Shown here piece by piece: positions 42,302 to 50,630 of a DNA stretch of 51,356 nt; the stretch's first letter is position 1, and the number at the start of each line of letters is the position of its first letter. Source of the stretch: Streptacidiphilus anmyonensis (GTDB lineage: Bacteria > Actinomycetota > Actinomycetes > Streptomycetales > Streptomycetaceae); NCBI RefSeq assembly GCF_000787855.1, contig NZ_BBPQ01000058.1:1-51356 (forward strand), read 5' to 3'. The notes beneath the pieces are model-generated. The model was not told where the DNA came from and did no database searches. It saw only the letters and a program-made list of their open reading frames with translations. The position numbers were made by a program, and so were the translations under genes.

Positions 42302-43180
42302 TCAAGAGGCCGGAACGACGGCGACAGGGCAGCGGGCATGCTGGACGACTTCCGGGACGAGCGAGCTGAGACGGCTGAGTGCTTGGGCGGGATGCCCGCG
42401 GCGGCCGACCACGACCAGGCGCGCCCGCTGGGACAGTCTGGCCAGGTAGTGGGCAGGGTCGGCGTGCAGCGCCTCCGGATGCAGCTTCACCTCGGGATGC
42501 CGCGCCTGCCAGGGCGCGAGTAGCCGGTACAGGCGCATCTCCTGCTCGACCCGCAGGTGCATCTCGTCGGCGGGAGGTCGACCGCGGTCGGGGCCGTGCA
42601 TCGCACCGGGTTGCCATGTATGAATCACGCGCAACGGAGCGCCCTCCCGTACGGCGGCCTCGAATGCGAAGGTCAGGGCTGACTCGTCCGGATCATGTCC
42701 GTCGATTCCCAAGATGATCGGCCCGTCCAGGCGGGTGGGCGTGTGATCGGAGCCGCCCTCGGGGACCACCACGACGGCGCACCGCACCGCAGAGGCTGAG
42801 TACAGGGTCGCTGATCCACTGGGTTTCCCCACGGAGCCTTGGGGCTGACGTGCGCCGACAACGAGGAGCTGCGCCTCACTCGACTGGATTTCCAGTGCCT
42901 TCCGAGGGTCGGTGTCCACCAGCTCGGAGGTGAGCAGCAGGCCAGGATGCCTGGCTTGAACGCGCAGGGTGACTTCCCCGAGAAGTTGGCGGGCGTCGTT
43001 CTTGAGAACGTCCCCAGGCAGGCCCATGGCATCTTGGTCGAAGGCGCAAGTCCAGGTTGTGACCAGGTGCAAGGGTGCGCAGCGCAGCACGGCTTCCTGT
43101 GCGGCCCAGTCGAGGGCACGACTGGGCCTTGCGGGGTGGTCGATGTCGACGGTGACGGCGAAGGTGGCCCTGGAGGACAA
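42302..43180 (-). CDS. universal stress protein with two UspA domains
   Basis: TTG 43180 is chosen because AAAGGAGCG lies just upstream; the frame continues further but crosses the divergent promoter. The 292-residue product has two UspA domains: residues about 1-140 (FAVTVDIDHPARPSRALDWA, LLVVGARQPQG) and 150-292 (IILGIDGHDPDESALTFAFE, LVVVGRRGHPAQALSRLSSL). The nucleotide loop GxxG is kept in part. In actinobacteria such proteins rise in hypoxia or stationary phase. It is divergent from the ClC gene, with the three-half-site operator between. On its own strand TTGCAT and CATACT, 16 bp apart, could be its -35 and -10. Confidence 0.85.
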   Translation of the reverse strand: MSSRATFAVTVDIDHPARPSRALDWAAQEAVLRCAPLHLVTTWTCAFDQDAMGLPGDVLKNDARQLLGEVTLRVQARHPGLLLTSELVDTDPRKALEIQSSEAQLLVVGARQPQGSVGKPSGSATLYSASAVRCAVVVVPEGGSDHTPTRLDGPIILGIDGHDPDESALTFAFEAAVREGAPLRVIHTWQPGAMHGPDRGRPPADEMHLRVEQEMRLYRLLAPWQARHPEVKLHPEALHADPAHYLARLSQRARLVVVGRRGHPAQALSRLSSLVPEVVQHARCPVAVVPAS

Positions 43181-43259
43181 CGCGCGCTCCTTTCGTGTCG
43201 GCTGACAGCGACTGCTGCGCGGGGGTGTCTCGGTAAGTGGACCCTCTTTTTTAGTATGG

Positions 43260-43280
43260 TGCAAGCATTGCATAATGCAA
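43260..43280. promoter_or_regulatory. three-half-site operator between the USP and ClC genes
   Basis: TGCAA (43260), TTGCA (43268) and TGCAA (43276) stand in 8-bp phase; the last two make the perfect palindrome around TAA. It can serve both divergent genes: on the + strand its core CATAAT lies 7 bp before ATG 43284, on the minus strand TTGCAT-N16-CATACT gives a promoter for the stress protein. The site and its flanks are nearly the same as at 49352-49386. Confidence 0.75.
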
Positions 43281-43283
43281 AGT

Positions 43284-45101
43284 ATGAATGCCCAGCTCGC
43301 TGCAGCCCCGCCCGCGACCGTGACCCAACGGGCGACGACCTTCCTCCGCACCTCCAAAGGGGGACTGGCCGTACTCGCGCTCGTCATCGGCGCGGGCGCC
43401 GGTCTGGGCGCGGTCGTCTTCCGATGGCTGATCAAGACGTTCACCCAGTTGCTGTCCGGCCATGGCGACTACTCCGCCGCCGGACACGCCGCCAACCCGC
43501 ACGTGCCTTTCCTCGGGCCCTACTTCGTCGTCCTCGCGCCAGTGGTGGCTGGCCTGCTCTACGGGCCTCTGGTGCAGCGCTTCGCCCGCGAGGCGCGCGG
43601 CCACGGCGTCCCGGAGGTCATGTACGCCGTCGCCCGCCGCGGCGGACGGATCGCCCCGCAGGTCGCCGGAGTGAAGGCGCTGGCCTCCGCGCTGTGCATC
43701 GGCGGCGGCGGATCGGTGGGCCGCGAGGGCCCGATCGTGCAGATCGGCTCCGCGCTCGGGTCCACGCTGGGGCAGATAGCGAAGCTGTCGGAGTCCCGGA
43801 TCAAGATGCTGGTCGCCTGCGGCGCGGCCGGCGGCATCGCCGCAACCTTCAACGCCCCGCTGGCCGGGGTGTTCTTCGCGATGGAGCTGATCCTGCGCGA
43901 CTTCGCCGCCGAGTCCTTCGGCATGGTCGTCCTGTCCTCGGTCACCGCCTCCGTCATCGGCCGCTCCATGTTGGGCGACACCCCCTTCATCACCCTGCCG
44001 GCCTTCCACGTCCAGCACCTCGCCCAGTACGGCCTGTTCGCCCTCCTGGGCCTGCTCGCGGGACTGGTCGGGGTCGGCTTCAACAAGGTCCTCTATCGGA
44101 TCGAGGACGCCTGCGACGCCGTCTGGCGCGGTCCTGAATGGGCCCGCCCCGCCGTCGGCGGTCTGCTGCTCGGCCTTCTGCTCCTGGTGCTGCCGGAGAT
44201 GTACGGCGTCGGCTACCCGGTCCTGGAGCACGCCCTGGCCGGCGGGTACGCGCTGCTGTTCCTGCTCGCCCTGCTGGTCGGCAAGACGATCGCCACCTCG
44301 CTGACCATCGGCATCGGCGGCTCCGGCGGCGTCTTCGCGCCCAGCCTCTTCGTCGGCGCGATGCTCGGCTCCGCTTTCGGTCAGGGCGCCCACCAGCTCA
44401 TGCCGTCGATCGCCGGGTCGGCGGGGGCTTACGGGATCGTCGGCATGGGTGCCGTCTTCGCCGGTGCCGCCCGCGCACCCATCACGGCCGTCGTGATCCT
44501 CTTCGAACTGACCGGCGAGTACAGCATCATCCTGCCGCTCATGGCCGCGATCGTGATCGCGACCGGCGTCAGCCGCCTGCTCAGCTACGAGAACATCTAC
44601 ACCGCCAAACTGATGCGCCGCGGCATCGACCTCGACGCCCCCGTCGACCCCGCCGACGCCCTCACCGTCGCCCAGGCCATGACCGGAGCCGCGCACTCGC
44701 TCTTGGACAGCACCCCGCTCGCCCAAGCGCCACGGGCACTCGCCCACGACCGACATGGCATCGTCCCGCTTACCGGCCCGGACGGCTCCTACAGGGGCGC
44801 GGTCCACGCGCACGACCTCATGCGCGCCCTCGCCGACGGAGCCGACCCCGCCACACCCGTGGCGAAGTTCGCCGACACCGACCACCCCACAGCGCTGCGG
44901 GACGCCTCCCTCGCGTCGGCGCGCGACCTCCTCGGCACCGCAGGCACCAGCGGACTGCCGGTCCTGGACCGTGAGGGCGATGGCCACCTGGTGGGGTGGA
45001 TCGACCACAGCGCCATCCTCCACGCGCTCCACCACAGCTCGGCGGGCGAACACCCGGTCGGCCTCCACCTGGTCGCGCCCGTCCACACCACCGACCGCTG
45101 A
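43284..45101 (+). CDS. ClC-type chloride channel/transporter with CBS domains
   Basis: ATG 43284 is preferred over ATG 43275, which lies inside the operator; 605 residues. The ClC filter motifs are present: GGGSVGREGPIVQIGSALGS (gating Glu in GREGP, about residue 155) and GSGGVFAPSLFVG (about 345), preceded by RWLIKTFTQLL and ending the membrane part near FELTGEYSII. The gating Glu suggests chloride/proton exchange. Residues about 450-590 form two CBS domains (DALTVAQAMTGAAHSLLDST; PTALRDASLASARDLLGTAG) that often bind nucleotides. The start lies 7 bp after a CATAAT box, so the mRNA may be leaderless. Confidence 0.9.
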   Translation: MNAQLAAAPPATVTQRATTFLRTSKGGLAVLALVIGAGAGLGAVVFRWLIKTFTQLLSGHGDYSAAGHAANPHVPFLGPYFVVLAPVVAGLLYGPLVQRFAREARGHGVPEVMYAVARRGGRIAPQVAGVKALASALCIGGGGSVGREGPIVQIGSALGSTLGQIAKLSESRIKMLVACGAAGGIAATFNAPLAGVFFAMELILRDFAAESFGMVVLSSVTASVIGRSMLGDTPFITLPAFHVQHLAQYGLFALLGLLAGLVGVGFNKVLYRIEDACDAVWRGPEWARPAVGGLLLGLLLLVLPEMYGVGYPVLEHALAGGYALLFLLALLVGKTIATSLTIGIGGSGGVFAPSLFVGAMLGSAFGQGAHQLMPSIAGSAGAYGIVGMGAVFAGAARAPITAVVILFELTGEYSIILPLMAAIVIATGVSRLLSYENIYTAKLMRRGIDLDAPVDPADALTVAQAMTGAAHSLLDSTPLAQAPRALAHDRHGIVPLTGPDGSYRGAVHAHDLMRALADGADPATPVAKFADTDHPTALRDASLASARDLLGTAGTSGLPVLDREGDGHLVGWIDHSAILHALHHSSAGEHPVGLHLVAPVHTTDR

Positions 45102-45117
45102 CCCGGACAGCCTGCTT

Positions 45118-45144
45118 TCCGGCCGTGCACCCGCGGCGGCCGGA
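45118..45144. terminator. candidate terminator hairpin after the ClC gene
   Basis: TCCGGCCG and CGGCCGGA form an 8-bp stem around an 11-base loop, 17 bp after the ClC stop. No T-run follows. Confidence 0.4.
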
Positions 45145-45355
45145 GGGCAGCCGGCCCCGGCACAGACCGCTCCCGGTCGCTGGGGGAGCGTACGGAGCAG
45201 GCGGGGCGGGGTGTGTCGGCCCAGTGAGTCAACGGGTCTGTCAGCACGTCCCTGCGAGCGGGGGGCGGGGAGAGCGCGTGCTCCCCGCCTCCCGCTCGGC
45301 AACCCCTGACAGGAGGCGTGCCTGGGCACGACCGTTCCGCTACGAAAGGACTCGA

Positions 45356-45727
45356 ATGACAGTGCTCATGACGCCCACTCAGGTCACCGCCGCGCTGCGT
45401 GAGGCCCTCTTCGGCGAGGACATGCTCGCGCTGTTCGACCTGCTTCCCACCGAAGTGCTCTGGTCACCCGGCCCGACAGATCTACCGGTGCTGACCGCCC
45501 GCCCCACGGTCATCGAGTGGTACCGGCAACTGCGCGCCCGAGGCGCTCGAACGACGGTCGGGGAGACCTTCACCTACCCGGACGCCGTGGTCCTTGGCCT
45601 CGCGTGGGAACCCGGCGGGTCGGCAGTCCGGTACCACCTCTTCCGTCTCGTCAACGGCCGCGTCACCCTGCTGCAGGTGTACGACGACCGTTACGAGGCC
45701 CTCGTCGCTGCTTATCGCACGGTCTGA
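45356..45727 (+). CDS. SnoaL-like (NTF2-fold) protein
   Basis: ATG 45356 follows GAAAGGA; 123 residues. The pattern of an N-terminal helix pair (TQVTAALREALFGEDMLALF), a conserved Trp (VLWSPGPTDLPVLTARPTVI) and a curved beta sheet (RYHLFRLVNGRVTLLQVYDD) matches the SnoaL/NTF2 family. These proteins bind or isomerise small hydrophobic molecules, or act as simple scaffolds. No catalytic His-Asp pair is clear. The gene stands alone, 254 bp after ClC. Confidence 0.6.
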   Translation: MTVLMTPTQVTAALREALFGEDMLALFDLLPTEVLWSPGPTDLPVLTARPTVIEWYRQLRARGARTTVGETFTYPDAVVLGLAWEPGGSAVRYHLFRLVNGRVTLLQVYDDRYEALVAAYRTV

Positions 45728-45780
45728 TCGCCGTCGGCTGCCTGGCGGTCGCGATCGACCCCTTGCCCGCGGTTGCCGAA

Positions 45781-46000
45781 CTATCGGGCGGCGGCCTCAT
45801 CGGACGCGTCCAGGGCGGGCTGAGCCGCGGTCGTCCGGCCCGTCCCGCGCACCGTCGCCGCGAGCTTCCAGCCGAGGTTGACGGCGTCGCCGATGCCGTT
45901 GCTCAAGCCCTGCCCGCCGAGGTGAGTGGATGTGGGTGGCGTCACTTGCGAGCAGGAAGTGGCCGCGCCGGTGGTACGGACGTGTCCCTTGCGGCCGCGG
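45781..46000 (-). pseudogene. remnant of an FAD-dependent aromatic hydroxylase
   Basis: Two minus-strand frames combine into the FAD-binding C-terminal motif of class A flavin monooxygenases: GHFLLASDATHIHSP in one, then GGQGLSNGIGDAVNLGWKLA in the other (family: GDAAHxxxPxGGQGMNxGxxDAxNLAWKL). A frameshift lies between them near 45925. The fragment runs on as AATVRGTGRTTAAQPALDAS to a stop at 45781. The remainder of the gene is absent. Confidence 0.6.
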
Positions 46001-46051
46001 CCACCCCGACCGTGGTCTCGCGCCGTTGAGCAGGCAGCACTGCATAACAGC

Positions 46052-47491
46052 TCACTTCGGAGCCTCGGCCTCAGCGGCGACCTCACGGATGCCTCGTGGT
46101 CGTCCCGCCTTGACCCACATCCGATACAGCACGCCTGCGATGAGGACGGCAGCGGCGAGAGAGGCGATGGGTTCGCCGCGCGAGAGGTTGACCACCAGGA
46201 CGAAGGCAACGGCGAGAGCGCCGAACAGGTTCACCGCGGCGTGGCCGAAGGCCCGCTCGCGCAGGGAGAAGCGGGCCATGGCAACGAGTCCGGCGAGGAA
46301 GGCCATGAAGACGGAGACGGCGTAGAAGAGCACCAGGCGCTGGTCGTCGCCGCCGGCGGCGACGATGACCAGGCCGGAGACGGCAAGGAAGAGCGCGACG
46401 CCCCAGTAGGGGGTGTGGTGCTTGTTGGTGCGGCCCCACACTGTCGGGAGGATGCCGGCCTCGCCGCCGGCGGCTCGCTGGTGGCGGGCAAGAGCCTTCA
46501 GCAGGCCGGGCCCGGCGGCGAAGGAAGATGACGCGGCGGAGAGCAGCAGCAGCGCCGTGAGCAGTTGGAAGAGGGCGTAGAGCGGTCCCGATGCGGCCGC
46601 GTGGGCGAGGTCGGCGATCTGTGTGCTGTCCGGGGCGGGAATCCCGATGCGCAGGTGCACAGCCTCGGCGGTCAGGCTGAGAGTGATGCCGCCGACCAGG
46701 ATCAGGGTGAGCCACAGGGTGACGCGCCCGAAGCGTCGGCGCCCGGCGTCGTCGAGCTGCCCGAGCTGCGCGATGGCGGAGGAGGGGGCTTCGACGCCGG
46801 TGGCCAGGGCCATGGCGACGGGGAAGGCGACCGCGACGGCGAGCGGGGCCCAGTGGCCGGCGCTGTGGGTGATCGTGCCGCTCGGATGAACCGGAGCGGT
46901 CAGCCCGCCGAAGAGCACCGCGACGGTGACGCCGATGAAGGCGAGCGTCATCAACGCGAAGACTGCGCGCCCCAGGTGGCCGAACCAGGTCAGCCCCGCC
47001 ACCAACGTGGTGAGTGCGAGCGCGAGCGGGATGCGCCACGGTGCTGCCGCCGGTGCGTAGGCGATGATCGCGGACGCTCCCGCGGCGGAGGAGATCGCGA
47101 TGGTCAACACGAAGTCGACGATCAGCGCGCCGATCGGCACGAACGCGGCCGCCTCGCCGAACGCTTCCCCGGCCGCCGCGGCGGCCCCGCCGCCCTGTGG
47201 GTAGCGTGCGACCAGCTGGTGGTAGTTGACGATGACCAGCGCGATCAGGCCGACGACCAGGCCCATGGTCGGCATCAGCAGATCCAGGTCCCCGTGCAGA
47301 GCGCGCAAGGCGGCCTCGATCGCGTACGCGACGGAGGAGACCGGGTCGGCCATCACCGCGAACGCGAACGCGAACAGCAGGACGGGGCGTGCGTGCAGGA
47401 CGGCCCGCCACCGCGCGGGCTTCGTCGCGGGCTCGGAAACGTGGTGGGACGGGGTCACGGGAGTGAGACGCCTTCGCTGGCAGGGACGCAT
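46052..47491 (-). CDS. APC-superfamily amino-acid/cation permease
   Basis: The start may be ATG 47491 or GTG 47458; the second lacks little of the protein. About 479 residues with 12 helices, for example VLLFAFAFAVMADPVSSVAY, LVVGLIALVIVNYHQLVARY, FVPIGALIVDFVLTIAISSA, and APLAVAVAFPVAMALATGVE in helix VI. The consensus YPQGGGAAAAAGEAFG after helix II is typical of this APC branch, related to potassium and amino-acid permeases. Two overlapping promoters lie upstream at 47541-47580. The substrate cannot be told from sequence. No TTGCA site nearby. Confidence 0.8.
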   Translation of the reverse strand: MRPCQRRRLTPVTPSHHVSEPATKPARWRAVLHARPVLLFAFAFAVMADPVSSVAYAIEAALRALHGDLDLLMPTMGLVVGLIALVIVNYHQLVARYPQGGGAAAAAGEAFGEAAAFVPIGALIVDFVLTIAISSAAGASAIIAYAPAAAPWRIPLALALTTLVAGLTWFGHLGRAVFALMTLAFIGVTVAVLFGGLTAPVHPSGTITHSAGHWAPLAVAVAFPVAMALATGVEAPSSAIAQLGQLDDAGRRRFGRVTLWLTLILVGGITLSLTAEAVHLRIGIPAPDSTQIADLAHAAASGPLYALFQLLTALLLLSAASSSFAAGPGLLKALARHQRAAGGEAGILPTVWGRTNKHHTPYWGVALFLAVSGLVIVAAGGDDQRLVLFYAVSVFMAFLAGLVAMARFSLRERAFGHAAVNLFGALAVAFVLVVNLSRGEPIASLAAAVLIAGVLYRMWVKAGRPRGIREVAAEAEAPK

Positions 47492-47540
47492 GGGACACTG
47501 CATCGCCGACCAGACTTCCCGGCACACCAGGGCGAGAGCC

Positions 47541-47580
47541 TAGCTAAGAAATCGCTAGTCGAGCGTCAAGAACTCGTCAA
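47541..47580 (-). promoter_or_regulatory. two overlapping sigma70-like promoters for the APC permease
   Basis: Reading the minus strand, TTGACG (47580-47575) with a 17-bp spacer leads to TAGCGA (47557-47552), and a second TTGACG (47569-47564) with a 17-bp spacer leads to TAGCTA (47546-47541). The two are shifted by 11 bp, about one helical turn. They are among the best consensus promoters in the window and drive towards the permease start. Confidence 0.5.
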
Positions 47581-47728
47581 AATTGGACTTGGGGACGCAC
47601 GTGGCCGATGCCCTGCCGCCCCGTTCGTTCGCGGAGCCCTGGCCGTGTGGGGCGGGCGGTCGTCGCCGGACACCGATAGGCTGAAACTCGGAAGCACCGC
47701 AGGCCGGAGGTCGCTGAGGAGGCTGGTG

Positions 47729-48169
47729 ATGGCACGGTGGATCAGCCGTCCGGAGCGCACCCTTCGGCGCGCCGGCGTCGTCGTCGTGCTGATCGCCTTG
47801 GCCGAGCTCGCGACACTGGTGATCGTGTCCGGGCGGGATCGGCTGATCATGGCGGGTGCTCTGGTGGGTGCCACCCTGTCTGTGGCGATCATGGCCTTCG
47901 GTATCGTCAGGCTTCGCCGCGTGGTCGACGGCGGCCCATGCGGTGACGCGGCCCAGGCAGTCCAGGTGCCCGCAGCGATGCTCGAAGGCTTCCCCATGGA
48001 CCGACTGCGCCCTGCCCTCCTGGCCGATCCCGAGCGACTGCACCTGGACCTGTTGTATTCGGCCTGGGTGTGCGCGGTCCTGGGCAGAGACGCGGCATGG
48101 ATCGCGGCCCGGTACGGAATGGACCGGTGGGTGGCCGACTTGTTGGTCCGAGCCTCCGTCGACGCCTGA
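47729..48169 (+). CDS. small membrane protein, unknown function
   Basis: ATG 47729 follows GAGGAGGC; 146 residues. Two membrane helices (VVVVLIALAELATLVIVSGR and LIMAGALVGATLSVAIMAFG) are followed by a soluble C-terminal half (VPAAMLEGFPMDRLRPALLA, ERLHLDLLYSAWVCAVLGRD). No family is recognised. The very long open frame that contains it upstream is antisense to the permease and is not coding. Divergent from the permease. Confidence 0.6.
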   Translation: MARWISRPERTLRRAGVVVVLIALAELATLVIVSGRDRLIMAGALVGATLSVAIMAFGIVRLRRVVDGGPCGDAAQAVQVPAAMLEGFPMDRLRPALLADPERLHLDLLYSAWVCAVLGRDAAWIAARYGMDRWVADLLVRASVDA

Positions 48170-48210
48170 CCGGTTTGGCTCAGCTCGGCCATCGGACTGC
48201 TGGCGGTCCT

Positions 48211-49221
48211 TCAGCTCTCAGGCGGAGTGCCTGCGTATCGGTGCGCCAGGCGGGCGTCTGTCTCCCACCAGGGCCGGGGATCCTCCTCCGCGGACTCTGT
48301 CCCCGACCCCTGTGACGTCCCGGCTGGAGCCGAACCACGTTGCTGCTCCTGGCGGTCGAGTTCTTCATCCACCTCCCTGGTGCGGTCCTTCTCCTCTTTC
48401 AGGACGCGGACGATCAGAGCGGCCATGAACGGGACCCCGGCGATGTCGCCGAGCCCCCACAGCACGGCCCCACCCCACTTCTGGTCCACGGCAGGGGTCC
48501 AACCCCAGGGTCGGTGGAGCGAGCTCCAGTAGTGGGGGAGCAGGACATGACCGCCGAATACCAGGACGCAGCCCAAGGCCGCATCGAAGATCACTTCGGC
48601 CACGGTGATCACGACCCCGATGAGCGGGTGGTAGCGGCGCGGCACCGGATCGACCTGGAGCCGAGGCCAGAAGTAGGCAAGGCCGAACCCGACGAACCCG
48701 ACGTGGAACGCGGCGTTCCAGACGGCGGTGGTGAGGGAGAGCGCGTACCACGGTGTGAAGTAGAACAGCCACGGAGGCGCGATCAGCAGCACCGTCGAGA
48801 CCAGAGGAAACATCAGGATCCTGGACAGGCGCCCTGACAGGGCGGCCTCCAGTCGGCTCGCTGTCCAGGGCGACGCGCTGCGCACCATCAAGCTGACCGG
48901 CGCACCGAGCGCAAGCAGGAGCGGTACCAACATGAGCAGGAGCACTGCCTGCACGGCCCGGTCGGTGAACAGCACCCGTTCGTAGACACCGAGCCCGGAG
49001 CAGCACACGGTGATCCAGAGCCCCAGCCCGCCGAAGAACGCGAGCATGCGCGCCGGGCTCCATGTACCACCGCCCCGGGCAAGGCGGAACGCGGAGATCA
49101 GGTACCACGCCGCAGCCGCCGTGCTGATGGCGAGGACGGCCGGCTCGACCTGCCAGTCGGTGGCCATGCGCGACAGGTCCCAGGCTGGCGGTCCGCTGTA
49201 GGCGAGAAGGCGCATCATCAC
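48211..49221 (-). CDS. second CtaG-type membrane protein
   Basis: GTG 49221 or ATG 49218 starts a protein of about 336 residues with seven helices, similar in layout to the CtaG at 29834-30886: LLLMLVPLLLALGAPVSLMV, WLFYFTPWYALSLTTAVWNA, AAFHVGFVGFGLAYFWPRLQ, and then a helix with HVLLPHYW. It lacks the Met-rich N-terminus of the first CtaG and has a charged tail of about 60 residues (EEKDRTREVDEELDRQEQQR). It probably helps oxidase copper assembly or an alternative terminal oxidase. A three-half-site operator lies 139 bp upstream, with a minus-strand promoter TTGCAT-N16-CATAAT. A 28-codon leader frame ends on its start codon. Confidence 0.8.
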   Translation of the reverse strand: MMMRLLAYSGPPAWDLSRMATDWQVEPAVLAISTAAAAWYLISAFRLARGGGTWSPARMLAFFGGLGLWITVCCSGLGVYERVLFTDRAVQAVLLLMLVPLLLALGAPVSLMVRSASPWTASRLEAALSGRLSRILMFPLVSTVLLIAPPWLFYFTPWYALSLTTAVWNAAFHVGFVGFGLAYFWPRLQVDPVPRRYHPLIGVVITVAEVIFDAALGCVLVFGGHVLLPHYWSSLHRPWGWTPAVDQKWGGAVLWGLGDIAGVPFMAALIVRVLKEEKDRTREVDEELDRQEQQRGSAPAGTSQGSGTESAEEDPRPWWETDARLAHRYAGTPPES

Positions 49222-49734
49222 TCCGGAGTCCGGGAGTTCGGGTATCGGCGGGTCGCGCGAGCCGCGCGGGGGAGAAGGGCGCCAGCCGGAAGGGGCGCCA
49301 TGAGGCCTGCTCCAGGGAGGTCATGGCCGATGTCGCTCGCGAACCCCTTCCTATTATGGTGCAAATATTGCATAATGCAATGCATGATCCGCGGCTCACC
49401 CCGACACCGCACAGCGTGCTGTTGCGGAAGGCAACATCCTTCCCGCATACGGCAAGGGCGGCCGGTTTCCGTGGCGTTCCCAGTGGTGCTTCACCGGCCC
49501 CCGGGATGCCTGTGCGGCGCACGTGTGCCCGCCAGGGCGCCCGACGGCTCGATGACCGGTCGCTGTTGGGGCAGCCGCTCGCGGTTGGACCGCCAAGGGA
49601 CTTGCCTTCCTGTGCAGTTACGGCAGGCACCGACGTCTTCGTGTTGCCGGCAGCTTCGACGGTCGGCTCGACCTCCGGGCGATCCTTCACGCCCCTTCTC
49701 CACACGCCACGTACCGAAAGCCCCAGGCCCTCCC
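49222..49734. other. 513-bp gap between the second CtaG gene and a small membrane-protein gene
   Basis: It contains the operator at 49360-49380 and probably divergent promoters. On the + strand, an open frame starts at ATG 49384, 7 bp after CATAAT, and runs in frame into the small protein starting at 49735, but its sequence is Cys- and Arg-rich without codon bias, so it is more likely a leader. On the minus strand a 28-codon frame (starting MAPLPAGALLPRAARATRRY) overlaps the CtaG start. Confidence 0.4.
49360..49380. promoter_or_regulatory. three-half-site operator upstream of the second CtaG gene
   Basis: TGCAA (49360), TTGCA (49368) and TGCAA (49376) in 8-bp phase, TAA in the palindrome centre. 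The region 49352-49386 matches the USP/ClC intergenic region at most positions, including TATGG before and GCATGA / GTATGA after. The minus strand carries TTGCAT-N16-CATAAT, the best promoter match for CtaG. Confidence 0.75.
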
Positions 49735-49983
49735 ATGCCTACTGACACGAACACCTCGCACGCCTCGCGGCCTGCGCCTAACAGTCCAGCCGGCCTGTCG
49801 GACGGTCGACAGGGACCCGCTGACCCACCCCGACCCTCGGCGGAATGGCTCTCCGTGCTCGCGGGGCTGGCAGCGCTTGCGATCTTCGTCGGGCTCGCAC
49901 TGTCGGCGGCAAAGGCCCACTCACCAGCCAGCGGGCCGGGCCATGGCCCGGTGCTCCGCCCCGGCCACCGTCAGCGTCGGTGA
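49735..49983 (+). CDS. small single-helix membrane protein
   Basis: ATG 49735 opens 82 residues with one membrane helix (WLSVLAGLAALAIFVGLALS) after a hydrophilic Pro/Ser-rich N-terminal half, and a His/Gly-rich tail (GHGPVLRPGHRQRR). It has no strong ribosome site. The long upstream frame is considered leader or noncoding. It could be a small accessory protein; function unknown. Confidence 0.4.
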   Translation: MPTDTNTSHASRPAPNSPAGLSDGRQGPADPPRPSAEWLSVLAGLAALAIFVGLALSAAKAHSPASGPGHGPVLRPGHRQRR

Positions 49984-50085
49984 GCCCCTCCGCCCCAGGA
50001 GCTGTCGAGCCGGACGCGCGCGCACTTCGCCCACCGGTCAGACCCTCCGTTCGTCTCTGGGAATCAGGAGTGGGCGAAGTCATCC

Positions 50086-50628
50086 TCAGCCCCGGACCAC
50101 AACGGCTCGGAGGTGCACCAGGCCTGCCACGCCGAACTCCAGAAGCAAGGGCAGGGACTTCGCCCCAGAGCTGACGACGATGTCGTGCAACTCGATTCGC
50201 GGACCGCCGCTGTCGAAGCGTGTCGTAGCGCCGGGGTTGAGGAGGATTCCGTCGGGGGAGAGCGAGCCGTTGTCGTCGCCGACGCCGACGAGGGTAGCCC
50301 TTGCCCCGCCCGGAGCCGACACCATGGCCAGGTGTTCCGGGACGCTGCTGTCGTTGCGCACCACCATGGTCAGCTCGCCATTGCCTGAGGCGCTGAGGCG
50401 GGCCGCTGCGTCCGTGATGGTGAGGCGTGTGGTGGGCCCCGTGGTGGTTGCGTAGCCTGCGCCGGAGCTGGCCGACGGGGCACTCCTCGGAGTGCTTGCC
50501 CCCGATGACGCGGTCGCCGTGCCAGGCCGTGGCGATGTGGCGGTTGAGCAGCCCGCTGCCACTGCCAGGACGCACGCGGCAGCTGCGACGGTCCGCACGG
50601 TCTGAGGGAGGGTACGGAAGCCATTCAT
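50086..50628 (-). CDS. small secreted lipoprotein, PCuAC-like fold suspected
   Basis: ATG 50628 is preferred over ATG 50643, which lies inside the palindrome; 180 residues. It has a lipobox (VLAVAAGC), a Ser/Ala/Thr-rich linker and a beta-rich domain of about 110 residues (LTMVVRNDSSVPEHLAMVSA, GILLNPGATTRFDSGGPRIE, LHDIVVSSGAKSLPLLLEFG). The strand order recalls PCuAC copper chaperones, and His/Met residues occur at EHLAM and ELHD, but the exact H-M...HxM ligand set is not clear. The palindrome lies 3 bp before the start with CATAAT as -10, so the mRNA would be leaderless. Confidence 0.65.
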   Translation of the reverse strand: MNGFRTLPQTVRTVAAAACVLAVAAGCSTATSPRPGTATASSGASTPRSAPSASSGAGYATTTGPTTRLTITDAAARLSASGNGELTMVVRNDSSVPEHLAMVSAPGGARATLVGVGDDNGSLSPDGILLNPGATTRFDSGGPRIELHDIVVSSGAKSLPLLLEFGVAGLVHLRAVVVRG

Positions 50629-50630
50629 CT

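Noticed and set aside
43260-43280. The palindromes as ARG boxes (ArgR)
   Set aside because: ARG boxes are pairs of 18-bp sites near arginine genes. No arginine gene is present and the 8-bp phasing does not match.
46565-48169. 534-codon + strand open frame
   Set aside because: Its first 380 codons are antisense to the APC permease; only the last 146 codons from ATG 47729 look real.
49300-49734. Front part of the 227-codon + frame as a real protein
   Set aside because: It is rich in Cys and Arg with no codon bias and crosses the operator; only the part from 49735 is kept.
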